40,706 bases of DNA, taken from contig JAFXQR010000061.1 of assembly GCA_017526985.1 (NCBI GenBank), forward strand, positions 1 to 40,706, in the 5' to 3' direction. Both the position numbers and the translations under genes were made by a program. Source of the DNA: Lachnospiraceae bacterium. GTDB taxonomy: Bacteria; Bacillota; Clostridia; Lachnospirales; Lachnospiraceae. The number at the start of each line of letters is the position of its first letter. Position 1 is the first letter of the stretch. The notes beneath the pieces were generated by a model, which was not told the DNA's origin, did not search any database, and saw nothing but the letters and a program-made list of their open reading frames with translations. Shown one piece after another: positions 1-9,383 of the stretch.

Positions 1-686
1 AGTTTGATCTGGACGGCAGGATCTTTGATGCGAGAGCGCAGATCACAGGTGATGACTATCTGGATCTGGCCGGCCTCTATTATGAATGGACAGTAGAAGA
101 TGAAGTGACGCTGGCAAACTGGGGCGGCGGCAATATGAAGGGCAATATGTACCGCAATATCAACGAGACCGGATATGTGGATCTGATCACCTGGTATGAT
201 GTGGAGATCGGCATTTCCTACTCTCTGTCTGTTGCAGCAGAAGATCTGGACGGCTTTGATATTCAGGCCATCGCAGAGCAGATGTACAATGCGGATAATG
301 AGCCGCTTTCCGGCTACAGCTTGAAGGACGATACGGAGTACTGTACTGAGCAGATTGAGATCGCGATGGCAAAGACACTCTCGGATACATATAAAGAATC
401 CGGAGCTGAGGCGGAATCGATCACGGTATATGTTGACAAGATCTATGACAGCGTAGCAGAGGCGGAGTGTGAACCGGTAGCAGAGCTGAATCTGGGTAAA
501 GATGCGGCAGCATTTGAGTGTCACTGCGAGATCGTACCTGCGGAAGGTGCGGATATCAATATCCTGATGGGATCGAACGGCGAACAGAATGAAGAAACCG
601 GCGTGATCACCGTATACCTCCTGGGTGTACTGACCACACAGTCCGACGGCAGCTATACGATCGAAGGTCTGGGAACCGGCTGGTAA
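1..686 (+). CDS. C-terminal part of an unknown protein (5' end outside the window)
   Basis: The reading frame is open from the window edge (first full codon at 3) to TAA at 684-686, so the gene starts upstream. The visible roughly 227 residues are acidic and soluble, rich in Asp, Glu and Tyr, with no membrane segment and no motif I recognise. The GTG at 105 is in frame, but the coherent sequence before it (FDLDGRIFDARAQITGDDYL) shows that it is internal. A strong terminator follows, so this is the last gene of its transcript. The composition would suit the extracytoplasmic part of a lipoprotein or secreted protein, but that cannot be judged without the N-terminus. Function unknown. Confidence 0.7.
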   Translation, partial: FDLDGRIFDARAQITGDDYLDLAGLYYEWTVEDEVTLANWGGGNMKGNMYRNINETGYVDLITWYDVEIGISYSLSVAAEDLDGFDIQAIAEQMYNADNEPLSGYSLKDDTEYCTEQIEIAMAKTLSDTYKESGAEAESITVYVDKIYDSVAEAECEPVAELNLGKDAAAFECHCEIVPAEGADINILMGSNGEQNEETGVITVYLLGVLTTQSDGSYTIEGLGTGW

Positions 687-712
687 AGAAAGATTCAGGT
701 ATTGGGGGATGA

Positions 713-743
713 ACGGCTCTGCCTTGCGGCAGGGCCGTTTTTA
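713..743 (+). terminator. Rho-independent terminator
   Basis: An 11-bp stem (ACGGCTCTGCC / GGCAGGGCCGT, one G-T pair) with a TTGC loop is followed by a T run. It lies 27 bases after the stop of the first gene and separates it from the envelope genes downstream. Confidence 0.9.
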
Positions 744-762
744 TGCTATGATTTAGGATTGG

Positions 763-820
763 AATTCTATGGATATAAAATTCTATGGATAGAATTTTTA
801 TGGACAGCAATTTTTAATAG
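763..820 (+). repeat. Short AT-rich tandem repeat in a promoter region
   Basis: Four degenerate units of 12-16 bp follow one another: AATTCTATGGATATAA, AATTCTATGGATAG, AATTTTTATGGACAGC and AATTTTTAATAG. The first two share 13 identical bases. The block fills most of the gap between the terminator at 713-743 and the ribosome site of the gene at 852, where a promoter would be expected. It could be a regulator-binding cluster or an expandable spacer; I see no clear -35/-10 pair. Confidence 0.5.
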
Positions 821-851
821 AGTTTTTTGAGGAGAGAAAGAAGGATATACT

Positions 852-1226
852 ATGCGGATCCGTTTGTTGAAAGGTGATCATAGCGCAAAGCTCCGGAAAT
901 ACCTGTTTCGGTTGGGCAGCTTTTTGTATTTTTCTGTTTGTTTTTTTAATCTGTTTACGGGATATGCGCACGCCTATATCGATCCCAGTGCGGTAACTTA
1001 TATGATCCAGGCGGTGGCAGCAGTAGCGATCGCGGCAGGAGCGGCGCTTACGGTATTCCGCCACAAGATCGCAGCATTATTCCGAAAAAACAAAGGCATT
1101 GCGAAACATCGGAAGATCCGGCTGAAGAATGGCTGGGAGTATCTTTTGGGCGAGGATAAAAATTCTAATAGGAAAGGCACCGGGACGAAGAAGAAGTATT
1201 CCGTGAAGGAGGATCTGTACCTATGA
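852..1226 (+). CDS. Small membrane protein coupled to the envelope fusion gene
   Basis: 124 aa. A basic N-terminus is followed by a hydrophobic segment (about 18-40) ending in YAHA, which could be a signal peptide or a membrane anchor. Then come AYIDPSAVTYMIQ, a second hydrophobic stretch (about 52-68) and a very basic C-terminus. From general recollection, small proteins with an AYIDP motif, two hydrophobic segments and a basic tail sit next to membrane phosphotransferase or sulfatase-like genes in Firmicutes; their function is not known to me. Its stop overlaps the start of the next gene (ATGA at 1223-1226), so translation is coupled and a partner role for the fusion protein is likely. A purine-rich ribosome site (AAGAAGG) precedes the ATG. 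Confidence 0.75.
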   Translation: MRIRLLKGDHSAKLRKYLFRLGSFLYFSVCFFNLFTGYAHAYIDPSAVTYMIQAVAAVAIAAGAALTVFRHKIAALFRKNKGIAKHRKIRLKNGWEYLLGEDKNSNRKGTGTKKKYSVKEDLYL

Positions 1227-4200
1227 TAGATCTGATCGGAAAATTCTTCGGTTTCTTTATGTATTACTGCTACCGTTTTCTTCAGGATTACGGTCTTTCG
1301 ATCATACTCTTTACACTGATCACCAAGATCATCCTGCTTCCTATCTCGATCATGGTGCAGAAGAACTCCATCAAGATGGTGCAGATGTATCCGGAGCTGA
1401 ACCGCATCAAGGCAAAGTGTTTCGGCAACAAGGATATGATCTCGGAGGAGCAGTATAAGCTTTATAAGAAGAATCATTATCATCCCATGCTGGATCTGGT
1501 GCCGGTCATTGCACAGCTTGTGATCCTGATGGGGGTGATCAATGTAATCTACCAGCCCCTGACCTATCTGCTGCAGATGGGGCAGGAGCAGATCGATGCA
1601 TGTCTTGCGGCATTTCAGGGGCTGACCGGGATCTCTCCGGAGGTTTCTTCTGTACAGATCCGGCTGATCTCCTGGCTGCATCAGGGGAACAGGGAGGCGT
1701 TTCTGGCATGGGTTCCGGATTATACGGCGGTACCTTTGGGGCAGGCGGAGGATATGGCACTGCTGGATCACAGCCTGGCTGAGTGGATGCGCTCCTTTAA
1801 CACTCCGGATCAGACGGACGCGATGATGGCGCTGAACCTGCACTTCTGCGGATTTGATCTGGGTCTGGTTCCGTGGGAAGCAAAGGGGATTTCTCTGCTG
1901 GTACCGGTGCTGGCAGCCGCCTCCTCATGGCTGATGTGTTTTACACAGAACCGCTCCAATGTATTGCAGAGCGAGCAAAGCAAAGCAAATCAGTGGACCA
2001 CATTGCTGATCAGTGTAGGTCTGTCTTTGTATCTCGGATTGTTTGTGCCGGCCGGTGTGGGCTTTTACTGGATCGTCAGCAATCTGTTCTCCATTGCGCA
2101 GATGTATCTGCTGAACTACTTCATCGATCCGAAAAAGTATATCGATTACGATGCGCTGGAAGAGAGCCGCAGGGAACTGGCGCAGATGCAGGCCCTTTCT
2201 TCCGGGGAGAAGAAGGAACGTTCCAAAGAAGAGATCGCAAAAGAAATCGCGGATTACAAGCGCTTTCTGGCATATCCGGCCAAGCAGATCGTCTTTTATT
2301 CCGAGAAGAACGGTTTCTATAAGTATTTCAAGGATGTGATCGAAGAAATCCTGGCGCATTCGGATGTGGTGATCCATTACATCACCAGTGATCCGAAGGA
2401 TGAAGTATTCGGGCTGGCTAGCGAACAGTTTCAGGTGTACTACATCAGCGAGACCAAGCTGATCGTGCTGATGATGAAGATGGATGCGGATGTGGTGGTA
2501 CTGACTATGCCGGATCTGCAGAAGTATCATATCAAGCGTTCCCTGGTACGGGATGATATCGAATATGTCTATATGGACCATGCGGTGGCCAGTGCCAATC
2601 TGACTCTGCGCAAGCATGCGCTGGATCATTTCGATACGATCTTTGCGACAAATGAAAAGATGGCGCAGGAGATCCGCATGATGGAGAAGGTGTACAACCT
2701 TCCGAAAAAGACCATCGTCAAATCCGGCTATTCCCTGATCGACAATATGATCGCAGCGTATCAGGAAGCGCACGGAGGGGAAGATGCGGCAGGCAGTTTT
2801 ATCGCGATGCAGCCCGAGATCCTGATCGCGCCGTCATGGCAGGAAGACAACCTGATGGACAGCTGCATCGAAGAGATGCTGGATGCGCTGGGCGGCGGGC
2901 AGTATCATGTCACGGTGCGTCCCCATCCCCAGTATGTGCGGCATTTTGAAGAGAAGCTGAATCTGCTGGCGAAGAAATACGAGGACAATCCGAACATCGA
3001 ACTGCAGACGGATTTCTCTTCCAACAAGACGGTGTTTGACGCGGATGTGCTGATCACCGACTGGTCCGGTATCGCATACGAATATGCCTTCACAACTTTA
3101 AAACCGGTACTGTTCATCAATACGCCGATGAAGGTGATGAATCCGGATTACAAAGAGATCGATGTGGTGCCTTTTGATATCGAAGCCAGAGATCAGGTGG
3201 GTATCTCTGTGGATCCGGACCGGCTGGACACTCTGGCAGATGTGGTCATGCGGCTGCTGACGGAGGAAGTATATTCCAAAGATGCGCTGAAAAAAGTGCG
3301 GGAAAATTACCTGTACAATGTGGGCAGCAGCGCGGAAGTGGGCGCAAAATATCTGCTGCATGAATTGGTCGAAGCGGCGAAGAAGGATGTCGCAGCGGAA
3401 GAGAATGAGCCGGTGCCGAAGAAAGCAAACGATGCCGGCAATGCTCAAAAGAAGGCTTCCAAATCGAAGAATGCACAGGTTTATTCCCCGGCCTGGATGG
3501 GACAGAATCTGATCGCCTCTTTTCGGAACCGTGTTTTGCTGTCGGCATTATTCCTGGCGTTACCGGTGATGATGGTGTGGATCTTAGGACCGCTGGAGAT
3601 CTATGCCGGCAATGTGGGCGAGCTGTTCTTCGGCACAGGAAATTTCTTCTGGATGTTCCTGGCAGCATCTGTAGCAGCGGTAGCGGTCGGAACTTTGATC
3701 CTTTCACTGCTTCCAGATAAGGTAAGATATGTACTGCATACCCTGATCTTTGCCGGGAGTCTGTGTTGCTATCTTCAGAATATGTTTATGAATCAGGATC
3801 TGATCAAGAGCGACGGCAGCAAGGTGGACTGGAGTCTTTACAGTGAGCATTCGTTCTATACGGTTATGGACTGGGTGTTCATCTTCTGTGCGATCGTAAT
3901 GATCACGCACCTTTTACCGAAGTTTATCGGGGTGATCTTGGCCGTTCTTGGGTCAGTATTTAGTTTATTGATAGGATATTATCCGCTTTCGGAGTCGATC
4001 GCTTTTCATGGGTGGCATCCGACGAAAGGATGGGTGATCACGGGGATTTACTGGATCTGTGTGGTGATCATTATTATTGCGAGCCGGGAGGGATCGATTA
4101 TTCGGAGAAGACCGGCAGTTACCGGTATCGTATCGAAGGATCCGGAAGGCGATCCGGAAAAGATCATGGCAGGGATCACGGCATTTCTGATACTGGTACA

Positions 4201-5485
4201 GACTGTTGCGGTTTTCAGTCTGCTTTTTACCAATCCGTATAGTGTGAAGAAAGAGAAGATGTATGCACTGTCCGGTGAGCAGGAGTTTTGTGTGGCGCCG
4301 GGGAAGAATATCATCGTGCTGATCCTGGACCGATACGGAAACATAACCTTTGAGAATATGATGGAGGAGGAGCCGACAACAGAGCAGGTCGTTCAGGATT
4401 TTAATGATTACGAAGATACCCGGGAATTGCACTATGCGTGGTATGGCCGGACAGGTTTGATACTCAAGGACTTTACCTATTACAACAATGCCAACAGCAG
4501 ATATAATTATACTTTTCCGTCGATCACACATATGCTGACGCTGGCGGATCCGATGTGCACTTCTACCACGACGGATCAGTATAAGGAACAGGCGTGGACC
4601 GAAACAGGAAGATCCCGGGAGTTTCATGATCTCTTGCAGGAGAAAGGATATACCTATCATTTCTATACCGGTTCCGGCAGTGCTATCTACAAAGATGCAG
4701 CATATCTGCAAGGCAGCATCGACAATGTGGAGGAGCAGAAGGATATTTCGTATAAGATCAATCACGGGTACATGTTTTATATTATGACCAAGTCCAGTCT
4801 GCTGAAATATGCGCCGTATCCGTTAAAGCCGTATCTGGAGATCCAGAGTTTCTACTATGACGGTATCGTATCTTTTGAAGGAATGGACACTTGTGTTTCT
4901 GATAACGGGGAGTATTATCGTATTTTGAAAGAACAAGGTCTCACGGTGGATGAGAGCATGGAGAACGCGCTGATCATCACGCACTTAAACGGCATCCACA
5001 ATCCGCTGACGATCAATGAAAATGCGGAATCTGTACCGGCGGACACCGTCACGACCATGCAGGTACAAAAGGGCCTGAATGTGATCCTGGAGGAATACCT
5101 GCAGCAATTGAAAGACCTGGGGGTATATGATGATGCGACCATCATCATCACCGCGGATCACGGTCAGTATCTGGATACACTGGATCTGCAGCCGATCTAT
5201 CTGATCAAGCCAGCGGGACAGACGCAGGAGTATATGCATGTGAATACCGCACCCATCAGCAGCGAAGATTTTCTGCCGACGGTTCTTACGCTGATCGGAG
5301 ACAAGGGGGCTTTTGATCAGGCTGACATCTTCGATTGGAAACCAGGGGAATATCGGGAGCGCGCTACCTCATACTTTAACAATGGTGAGGATAAATACCG
5401 TTACACCGGTGACCGTGGGGGGCTGACGGATGCAGTGAAACAGGGAATCGTTGAGCATTACTCGACCCAATATGACTGGAACTGA
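1223..5485 (+). CDS. Fusion: YidC-like insertase + CDP-glycerol glycerophosphotransferase + 7-TM LtaS/sulfatase-like domain
   Basis: 1420 aa in one uninterrupted frame. Residues 1-310 match the YidC/Oxa1 insertase core, with Lys35 at the position of the usual hydrophilic-groove Arg and a large insert at about 105-215. Residues 345-725 are a GT-B CDP-glycerol glycerophosphotransferase (TagB/TagF family), with VRPHPQ around His568 and TDWSG at 612-616. A Lys/Ala-rich linker leads to seven hydrophobic segments (about 771-1004). Residues 1028-1400 are an alkaline-phosphatase-superfamily domain of LtaS/sulfatase type: ILDRYGN (Asp1036), candidate nucleophile Thr1097, HLNGIH (His1254, His1259) and TADHG (Asp1312, His1313). 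The topology is consistent, because the transferase would be cytosolic and seven TMs place the last domain outside. I infer a role in making or modifying a glycerol-phosphate-bearing envelope polymer. The C-terminal domain might be a transferase or a hydrolase. Confidence 0.85.
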   Translation: MIDLIGKFFGFFMYYCYRFLQDYGLSIILFTLITKIILLPISIMVQKNSIKMVQMYPELNRIKAKCFGNKDMISEEQYKLYKKNHYHPMLDLVPVIAQLVILMGVINVIYQPLTYLLQMGQEQIDACLAAFQGLTGISPEVSSVQIRLISWLHQGNREAFLAWVPDYTAVPLGQAEDMALLDHSLAEWMRSFNTPDQTDAMMALNLHFCGFDLGLVPWEAKGISLLVPVLAAASSWLMCFTQNRSNVLQSEQSKANQWTTLLISVGLSLYLGLFVPAGVGFYWIVSNLFSIAQMYLLNYFIDPKKYIDYDALEESRRELAQMQALSSGEKKERSKEEIAKEIADYKRFLAYPAKQIVFYSEKNGFYKYFKDVIEEILAHSDVVIHYITSDPKDEVFGLASEQFQVYYISETKLIVLMMKMDADVVVLTMPDLQKYHIKRSLVRDDIEYVYMDHAVASANLTLRKHALDHFDTIFATNEKMAQEIRMMEKVYNLPKKTIVKSGYSLIDNMIAAYQEAHGGEDAAGSFIAMQPEILIAPSWQEDNLMDSCIEEMLDALGGGQYHVTVRPHPQYVRHFEEKLNLLAKKYEDNPNIELQTDFSSNKTVFDADVLITDWSGIAYEYAFTTLKPVLFINTPMKVMNPDYKEIDVVPFDIEARDQVGISVDPDRLDTLADVVMRLLTEEVYSKDALKKVRENYLYNVGSSAEVGAKYLLHELVEAAKKDVAAEENEPVPKKANDAGNAQKKASKSKNAQVYSPAWMGQNLIASFRNRVLLSALFLALPVMMVWILGPLEIYAGNVGELFFGTGNFFWMFLAASVAAVAVGTLILSLLPDKVRYVLHTLIFAGSLCCYLQNMFMNQDLIKSDGSKVDWSLYSEHSFYTVMDWVFIFCAIVMITHLLPKFIGVILAVLGSVFSLLIGYYPLSESIAFHGWHPTKGWVITGIYWICVVIIIIASREGSIIRRRPAVTGIVSKDPEGDPEKIMAGITAFLILVQTVAVFSLLFTNPYSVKKEKMYALSGEQEFCVAPGKNIIVLILDRYGNITFENMMEEEPTTEQVVQDFNDYEDTRELHYAWYGRTGLILKDFTYYNNANSRYNYTFPSITHMLTLADPMCTSTTTDQYKEQAWTETGRSREFHDLLQEKGYTYHFYTGSGSAIYKDAAYLQGSIDNVEEQKDISYKINHGYMFYIMTKSSLLKYAPYPLKPYLEIQSFYYDGIVSFEGMDTCVSDNGEYYRILKEQGLTVDESMENALIITHLNGIHNPLTINENAESVPADTVTTMQVQKGLNVILEEYLQQLKDLGVYDDATIIITADHGQYLDTLDLQPIYLIKPAGQTQEYMHVNTAPISSEDFLPTVLTLIGDKGAFDQADIFDWKPGEYRERATSYFNNGEDKYRYTGDRGGLTDAVKQGIVEHYSTQYDWN

Positions 5486-5515
5486 TCAAAAAACACACAA
5501 CAGGAGAGAACGGAA

Positions 5516-7111
5516 ATGAAAAAGCGAGCACTTGCACTGGCAATGACATTGACATTGCTGGCGGCCTGCGGGCAGGAAGAAAGCACCCGCGGAAAGATGC
5601 CGGCAGCAGAGGAAAAAGAAGAGCAGGAGACGGATGGAACCGTTGCGGAGACAACACCGGAAGCGGAGCCTACCGAAGAGGCAGTGCCGACGGAGGCAGC
5701 GGAAGAGAATCTTTGGCAGCCCTTATCCGACGCGGAACTGGCACATATTCAGGGCTATATGATCGATGCGGAGAACGGTTTTTTCCTGTCGGACTATTGC
5801 ACACCGGAAATGATCGACTGGAATGAAGTGTGCTACAATGGCGCGGGGATCGATCTGCCGATTTCGGACAAACTCTATGATGCGATCGAAGCGAAGGAAG
5901 AAGAGATCTATACGGATGTGACTGCCATCAGCAGCCAGGGCCTGAGAGAGTTTGTATTGCGGACGACCGGAACGGACTATGACATAGCACAGAATCCTTT
6001 GAACTGGCCTTATCTTGATGAGGAGGATGTTTATTATTCTCTGCACGGGGATACCAATTACCAGCCGATCGAACTGACAAAGGGCGAAGCGAACGGGGAT
6101 ATCTATCGTCTGTATTATGAACGATATGATTTCAATACCGATACTTACCGGGAATATGTGATGACGGCGCAGATCTCCGAAGATAATCAATGGATGTATC
6201 TGTCCAATCTGCCGTCGGATAAGCCTACGCAGGCAAGCCTTCTTTCGATGAGTTTTTATGCGGAAGAGGATAAGGCGGCAATGGATGGATATGCACCAAA
6301 GGATTATGTGGAGATTCCCGAGGAATTGTCTCCGGAACCCGAACCGTGGTATTGGGTGCTTTTATTTGCGCTGGAAGATGATACGCATATTGTGCTGCAC
6401 AGTGCGGACATCAGCACGGATATGGGTGAGGAGCTGGTGTGGAACAATATATTCCTGCCGGGGCAGGAACTGTATCAGACGGTACTGGATCGTGGGGAAT
6501 CCGTTGCGGTACGGGTGAATCTGCCGTGGAATCCGCGTATTCATTTAAGCGTGGACAGCGGAAACTTTTATGGGGAATATTTCTTCGGACAGGATAATTA
6601 TCGGCATCTGTGGACGGAGGAACGGCCGATGCCGGATATGCTGGTGATCGGACATGATTTTGTGGCTGAGGGACGCGGACCAAAGCCGCAGAATAACGTT
6701 CAGTTTTTCCGGATGATGGACGGGGACTGGATCTGGTTTGATCAAAACGGGGAGCCGGCAGCTGTGCTGTCATATCAGTTCAATCCGGGGCAGCTGGTGA
6801 TCCGGACCGGGGAGAATTATTATGAACTGTGGGTGAATATGGAGCATATTCTTGTGCCGGACAGTGCAGTCGCAGACGGGATCAGTCTTTCCTGTTATGA
6901 TACGGAGACCTTATCACAGTTTCCGACGGACGATTATGATCCGGATGCCCTGGGAGACTATCTGGTGGAAGTCTCTCATGCAAAGGGCCTGCAGACGATC
7001 ACACTGGTACAGGCCAATAACGGAGACGGGATCCTGTCTTACCTGATCCCCGGGGCAGATCATACAACAACATCGTTTACATTTACCAGATATATGGGTG
7101 TCAATGAATAA
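5516..7111 (+). CDS. Lipoprotein of unknown function
   Basis: 531 aa. A lipoprotein signal peptide with lipobox LAAC places the lipidated cysteine at residue 18. A Glu/Thr/Pro-rich, low-complexity linker (about 19-70) is followed by a mostly acidic, Tyr/Trp-rich extracellular region without a domain I recognise. AGGAGAG precedes the ATG. It starts 30 bases after the stop of the envelope fusion gene with no terminator between, so the two are probably cotranscribed and this protein may work at the outer membrane face with that system. Function unknown; it could be a binding or accessory protein. Confidence 0.75.
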   Translation: MKKRALALAMTLTLLAACGQEESTRGKMPAAEEKEEQETDGTVAETTPEAEPTEEAVPTEAAEENLWQPLSDAELAHIQGYMIDAENGFFLSDYCTPEMIDWNEVCYNGAGIDLPISDKLYDAIEAKEEEIYTDVTAISSQGLREFVLRTTGTDYDIAQNPLNWPYLDEEDVYYSLHGDTNYQPIELTKGEANGDIYRLYYERYDFNTDTYREYVMTAQISEDNQWMYLSNLPSDKPTQASLLSMSFYAEEDKAAMDGYAPKDYVEIPEELSPEPEPWYWVLLFALEDDTHIVLHSADISTDMGEELVWNNIFLPGQELYQTVLDRGESVAVRVNLPWNPRIHLSVDSGNFYGEYFFGQDNYRHLWTEERPMPDMLVIGHDFVAEGRGPKPQNNVQFFRMMDGDWIWFDQNGEPAAVLSYQFNPGQLVIRTGENYYELWVNMEHILVPDSAVADGISLSCYDTETLSQFPTDDYDPDALGDYLVEVSHAKGLQTITLVQANNGDGILSYLIPGADHTTTSFTFTRYMGVNE

Positions 7112-7127
7112 ACGGGAGGGCAAGAAA

Positions 7128-7754
7128 ATGGCAGAGAATGAGATCAGAGATAACAAAAATATGGAAGAGGCGGCAGATGCGGATGCCCTGAGCTGGGAGG
7201 AGATTCGCACAGAACATATCATCCGGAATGAGTGGATCGATTTTCGGCAGTGCGCCTTCCGCTTTCCGGACGGGACGGTCTTTGAGCCGTATTACAACTA
7301 CAGCCGCAAGGATTATGTGGTGATCGTGGCATCTGATACGGAAGGAAAGTATCTGTGTGTGCGCCAGTACCGGCAGGGCATCAAGCAGGTGACCACAGAG
7401 TTTCCGGCCGGCGGCATCGAGCGCAGGGACGGCAGGGAATACGGCGGTATGGACGGTCTGATGGCAGAGGACGGTATTGAAGCTGCCAAGCGTGAACTGC
7501 TGGAAGAGACCGGCTATGCCTCGGATGAGTGGGAACATTTACTCACGATCCCGTCCAATGCGACTATTGCGGATAACTACGCCCATCTGTATGTGGCGAA
7601 GAACTGCAAAAAAGTATCGGAACAAAATCTGGACAGTACGGAGTTTATCCGTGTGGTATCTCTGAGCGCCGACGAGATCGAGAAGCTCATCACGGAAGGC
7701 CGCTTTCAGCAGGCGGTACATGTGGCGGCTTGGTTTATGGCACAACGAAAATGA
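7128..7754 (+). CDS. NUDIX hydrolase, ADP-ribose pyrophosphatase-like
   Basis: 208 aa from the ATG at 7128, chosen because GGGAGG lies 8 bases before it; the in-frame GTG at 7098 lies inside the previous gene. The Nudix box is visible as E-AAKRELLEETGY at about residues 116-130, following a glycine-rich stretch, with the catalytic RELLEE core intact. The N-terminal strand (WIDFRQCAFRFPDG) and the PAGGIE motif are typical of ADP-ribose or nucleoside-diphosphate-sugar pyrophosphatases, which cleave NDP-X to NMP plus X-phosphate in the cytosol. The exact substrate cannot be read from the sequence. A terminator follows at 7784. Confidence 0.88.
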   Translation: MAENEIRDNKNMEEAADADALSWEEIRTEHIIRNEWIDFRQCAFRFPDGTVFEPYYNYSRKDYVVIVASDTEGKYLCVRQYRQGIKQVTTEFPAGGIERRDGREYGGMDGLMAEDGIEAAKRELLEETGYASDEWEHLLTIPSNATIADNYAHLYVAKNCKKVSEQNLDSTEFIRVVSLSADEIEKLITEGRFQQAVHVAAWFMAQRK

Positions 7755-7783
7755 TTTTCATCAGGGAAAAAGATCAAAATATC

Positions 7784-7835
7784 AAAGAAATCACCAAAAG
7801 ATTGATATATTTGCGGTGGTTTCTTTTGTTTTTAT
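7784..7835 (+). terminator. Rho-independent terminator after the NUDIX gene
   Basis: Arms AAAGAAATCACC (7784-7795) and GGTGGTTTCTTT (7815-7826) pair over 12 bp with one G-T and are followed by TTGTTTTT. The hairpin ends the envelope/NUDIX transcription unit ahead of the MATE gene. Confidence 0.85.
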
Positions 7836-7898
7836 GATTATAATAAGACAATATAAGAAGGGCAAAGAATGGCAAAAGAGTCATAGGAGAGCAGCTAT

Positions 7899-9320
7899 AT
7901 GGATGCAAAGACAAGCGTAAAAAAGCATAAGATCGATATGACGCAGGGGCCGATCATGAGGAACATTTTCCTCTTCGCGATCCCTATCGTCATCGGCAAT
8001 ATCCTGCAGCAGCTCTATACCACGGTGGATACCCTGGTCATCGGCAACTACTGCGGACATACTTCTCTGGCAGCGGTAGGCACCAGTGCACAGCCGGTGG
8101 AGGTGCTGCTGTGCATTTTTCTGGGCATCGGTACGGGCGTGTCCATCCTGATCTCGCAGTATATCGGCGCACAGCGTTCGGATAAGGTCAAAAACTGTGT
8201 GACCACGGCCAACAGTTTTGTTTATCTCTGCGGCATTCCCGTGGGGGTCCTCGGGTGGATCCTGACACCGGCGATCCTGGATTTTATGGGGGTTCCGGCG
8301 GATACGAGAGAAGCGGCGCAAATCTATACCCGGCTGGTCTTTTGCGGTGCGCTGGGCAATATCGGCTACAATATGAATGCCGGTATCCTGCGCGGGCTCG
8401 GGGACAGCAGCGCGTCTCTGTGGTTTCTGGTGGTGTCCTGTGTGGCCAATATCGTGCTGGATCTGACACTGGTGGCCGGCGTCGGGATGGATGTGAGCGG
8501 TGCGGCGTTGGCGACAAGTATAGCGATGTATTTATCCTGGTTTGTGAGTGTTGCCTATATCAAAAAGAAATTTCCGGAGCTTGGATTCACCCTGCTGCCG
8601 AAGAAACTGCATAAAGACGAGCTGCGCCGTATCATCGGCATCGGTCTGCCCATCGGATTGAATAATTCGCTCTATTCCTTCGGACATATGGCGCTGCAGA
8701 CACTGGTCAATGCGCAGGGCTCTGTCTTTATGGCGGGAGCATCCGTAGCCGGGCGCATCACCGGTGTGGCAGGTATCGCAGTGCAGGCGCTCTCGGCAGC
8801 AGCCACCACCTTTTCCGGACAGAACTACGGTGCGCAGCGGTACGATCGTCTGCGGGACGGGCATATCCGCATCCCTTTGGCAAACGGGCTGATCACCTTT
8901 GGTTTTGCGATGATGCTGATCGGATTCCGTGCACCCATCCTGCGTATTTTCAATAAAGACGAGATGGTGCTGATGTATGCCAACCGCTATGTGGTGGTGA
9001 TGCTTTTCTCCCAGTGGATCTACGCGATCTTTAATGTGATGATCTGTTTAGTAAACGGCACCGGCAAGGTGCGTTATACCACTATCGTCAATGTCCTGAT
9101 GCTGTGGGCAGTGCGCATCCCGGTAGCATCCCTGATCAATCGCTTTTATGACGGTACCTGGGTGATGCTCTGTTTCCCGATCTCTTTCAGTTTCGGACTG
9201 CTTTGTATGATCGGATATTATATCTTCTGTAAGAGCTGGCGGGAGATCCTGTTTCAGGATGTCATGCCGGAGAGATTCACGGATCGCTTTTCGTTTCTTC
9301 GTCTTCGCAAAAGCCCGTAA
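7899..9320 (+). CDS. MATE family efflux transporter
   Basis: 473 aa with about twelve hydrophobic segments in two homologous halves, the length and layout of MATE (NorM/DinF-type) exporters. The N-terminus (MTQGPIMRNIFLFAIPIVIGNILQQLYTTVDTLVIG) matches the family signature: a polar start, then a helix with QQLY and a membrane Asp. LGIGTGVSILISQYIGA and the NYGAQRYDRLR stretch before the second half are also typical. Such proteins expel cationic drugs or metabolites using a Na+ or H+ gradient; the substrate here is unknown. AGGAG precedes the ATG. It appears monocistronic, lying between two terminators. Confidence 0.93.
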   Translation: MDAKTSVKKHKIDMTQGPIMRNIFLFAIPIVIGNILQQLYTTVDTLVIGNYCGHTSLAAVGTSAQPVEVLLCIFLGIGTGVSILISQYIGAQRSDKVKNCVTTANSFVYLCGIPVGVLGWILTPAILDFMGVPADTREAAQIYTRLVFCGALGNIGYNMNAGILRGLGDSSASLWFLVVSCVANIVLDLTLVAGVGMDVSGAALATSIAMYLSWFVSVAYIKKKFPELGFTLLPKKLHKDELRRIIGIGLPIGLNNSLYSFGHMALQTLVNAQGSVFMAGASVAGRITGVAGIAVQALSAAATTFSGQNYGAQRYDRLRDGHIRIPLANGLITFGFAMMLIGFRAPILRIFNKDEMVLMYANRYVVVMLFSQWIYAIFNVMICLVNGTGKVRYTTIVNVLMLWAVRIPVASLINRFYDGTWVMLCFPISFSFGLLCMIGYYIFCKSWREILFQDVMPERFTDRFSFLRLRKSP

Positions 9321-9328
9321 TACAAAAG

Positions 9329-9366
9329 AAAAGCCTTTAGGATATCGGATCCCAAAGGCTTTTTAA
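9329..9366. terminator. Bidirectional terminator between convergent genes
   Basis: A perfect 10-bp inverted repeat (AAAAGCCTTT / AAAGGCTTTT) has a loop that can itself pair (GGAT/ATCC). The A run on one side and the T run on the other make it usable in both directions, for the MATE gene and for the convergent chemotaxis gene. Confidence 0.85.
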
Positions 9367-9383
9367 AAATATAGGTACGATAT

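Noticed and set aside
998-1843. Long minus-strand open frame opposite the fusion gene
   Set aside because: Its His/Gln/Arg-rich composition is a shadow of the plus-strand coding frame; it has no ribosome site and no family resemblance.
1223-5485. Possibility that the 1420-aa fusion is an assembly or frameshift artefact
   Set aside because: The frame is continuous with natural Lys/Ala-rich linkers between domains and a consistent membrane topology; no stop or frame change is needed anywhere.
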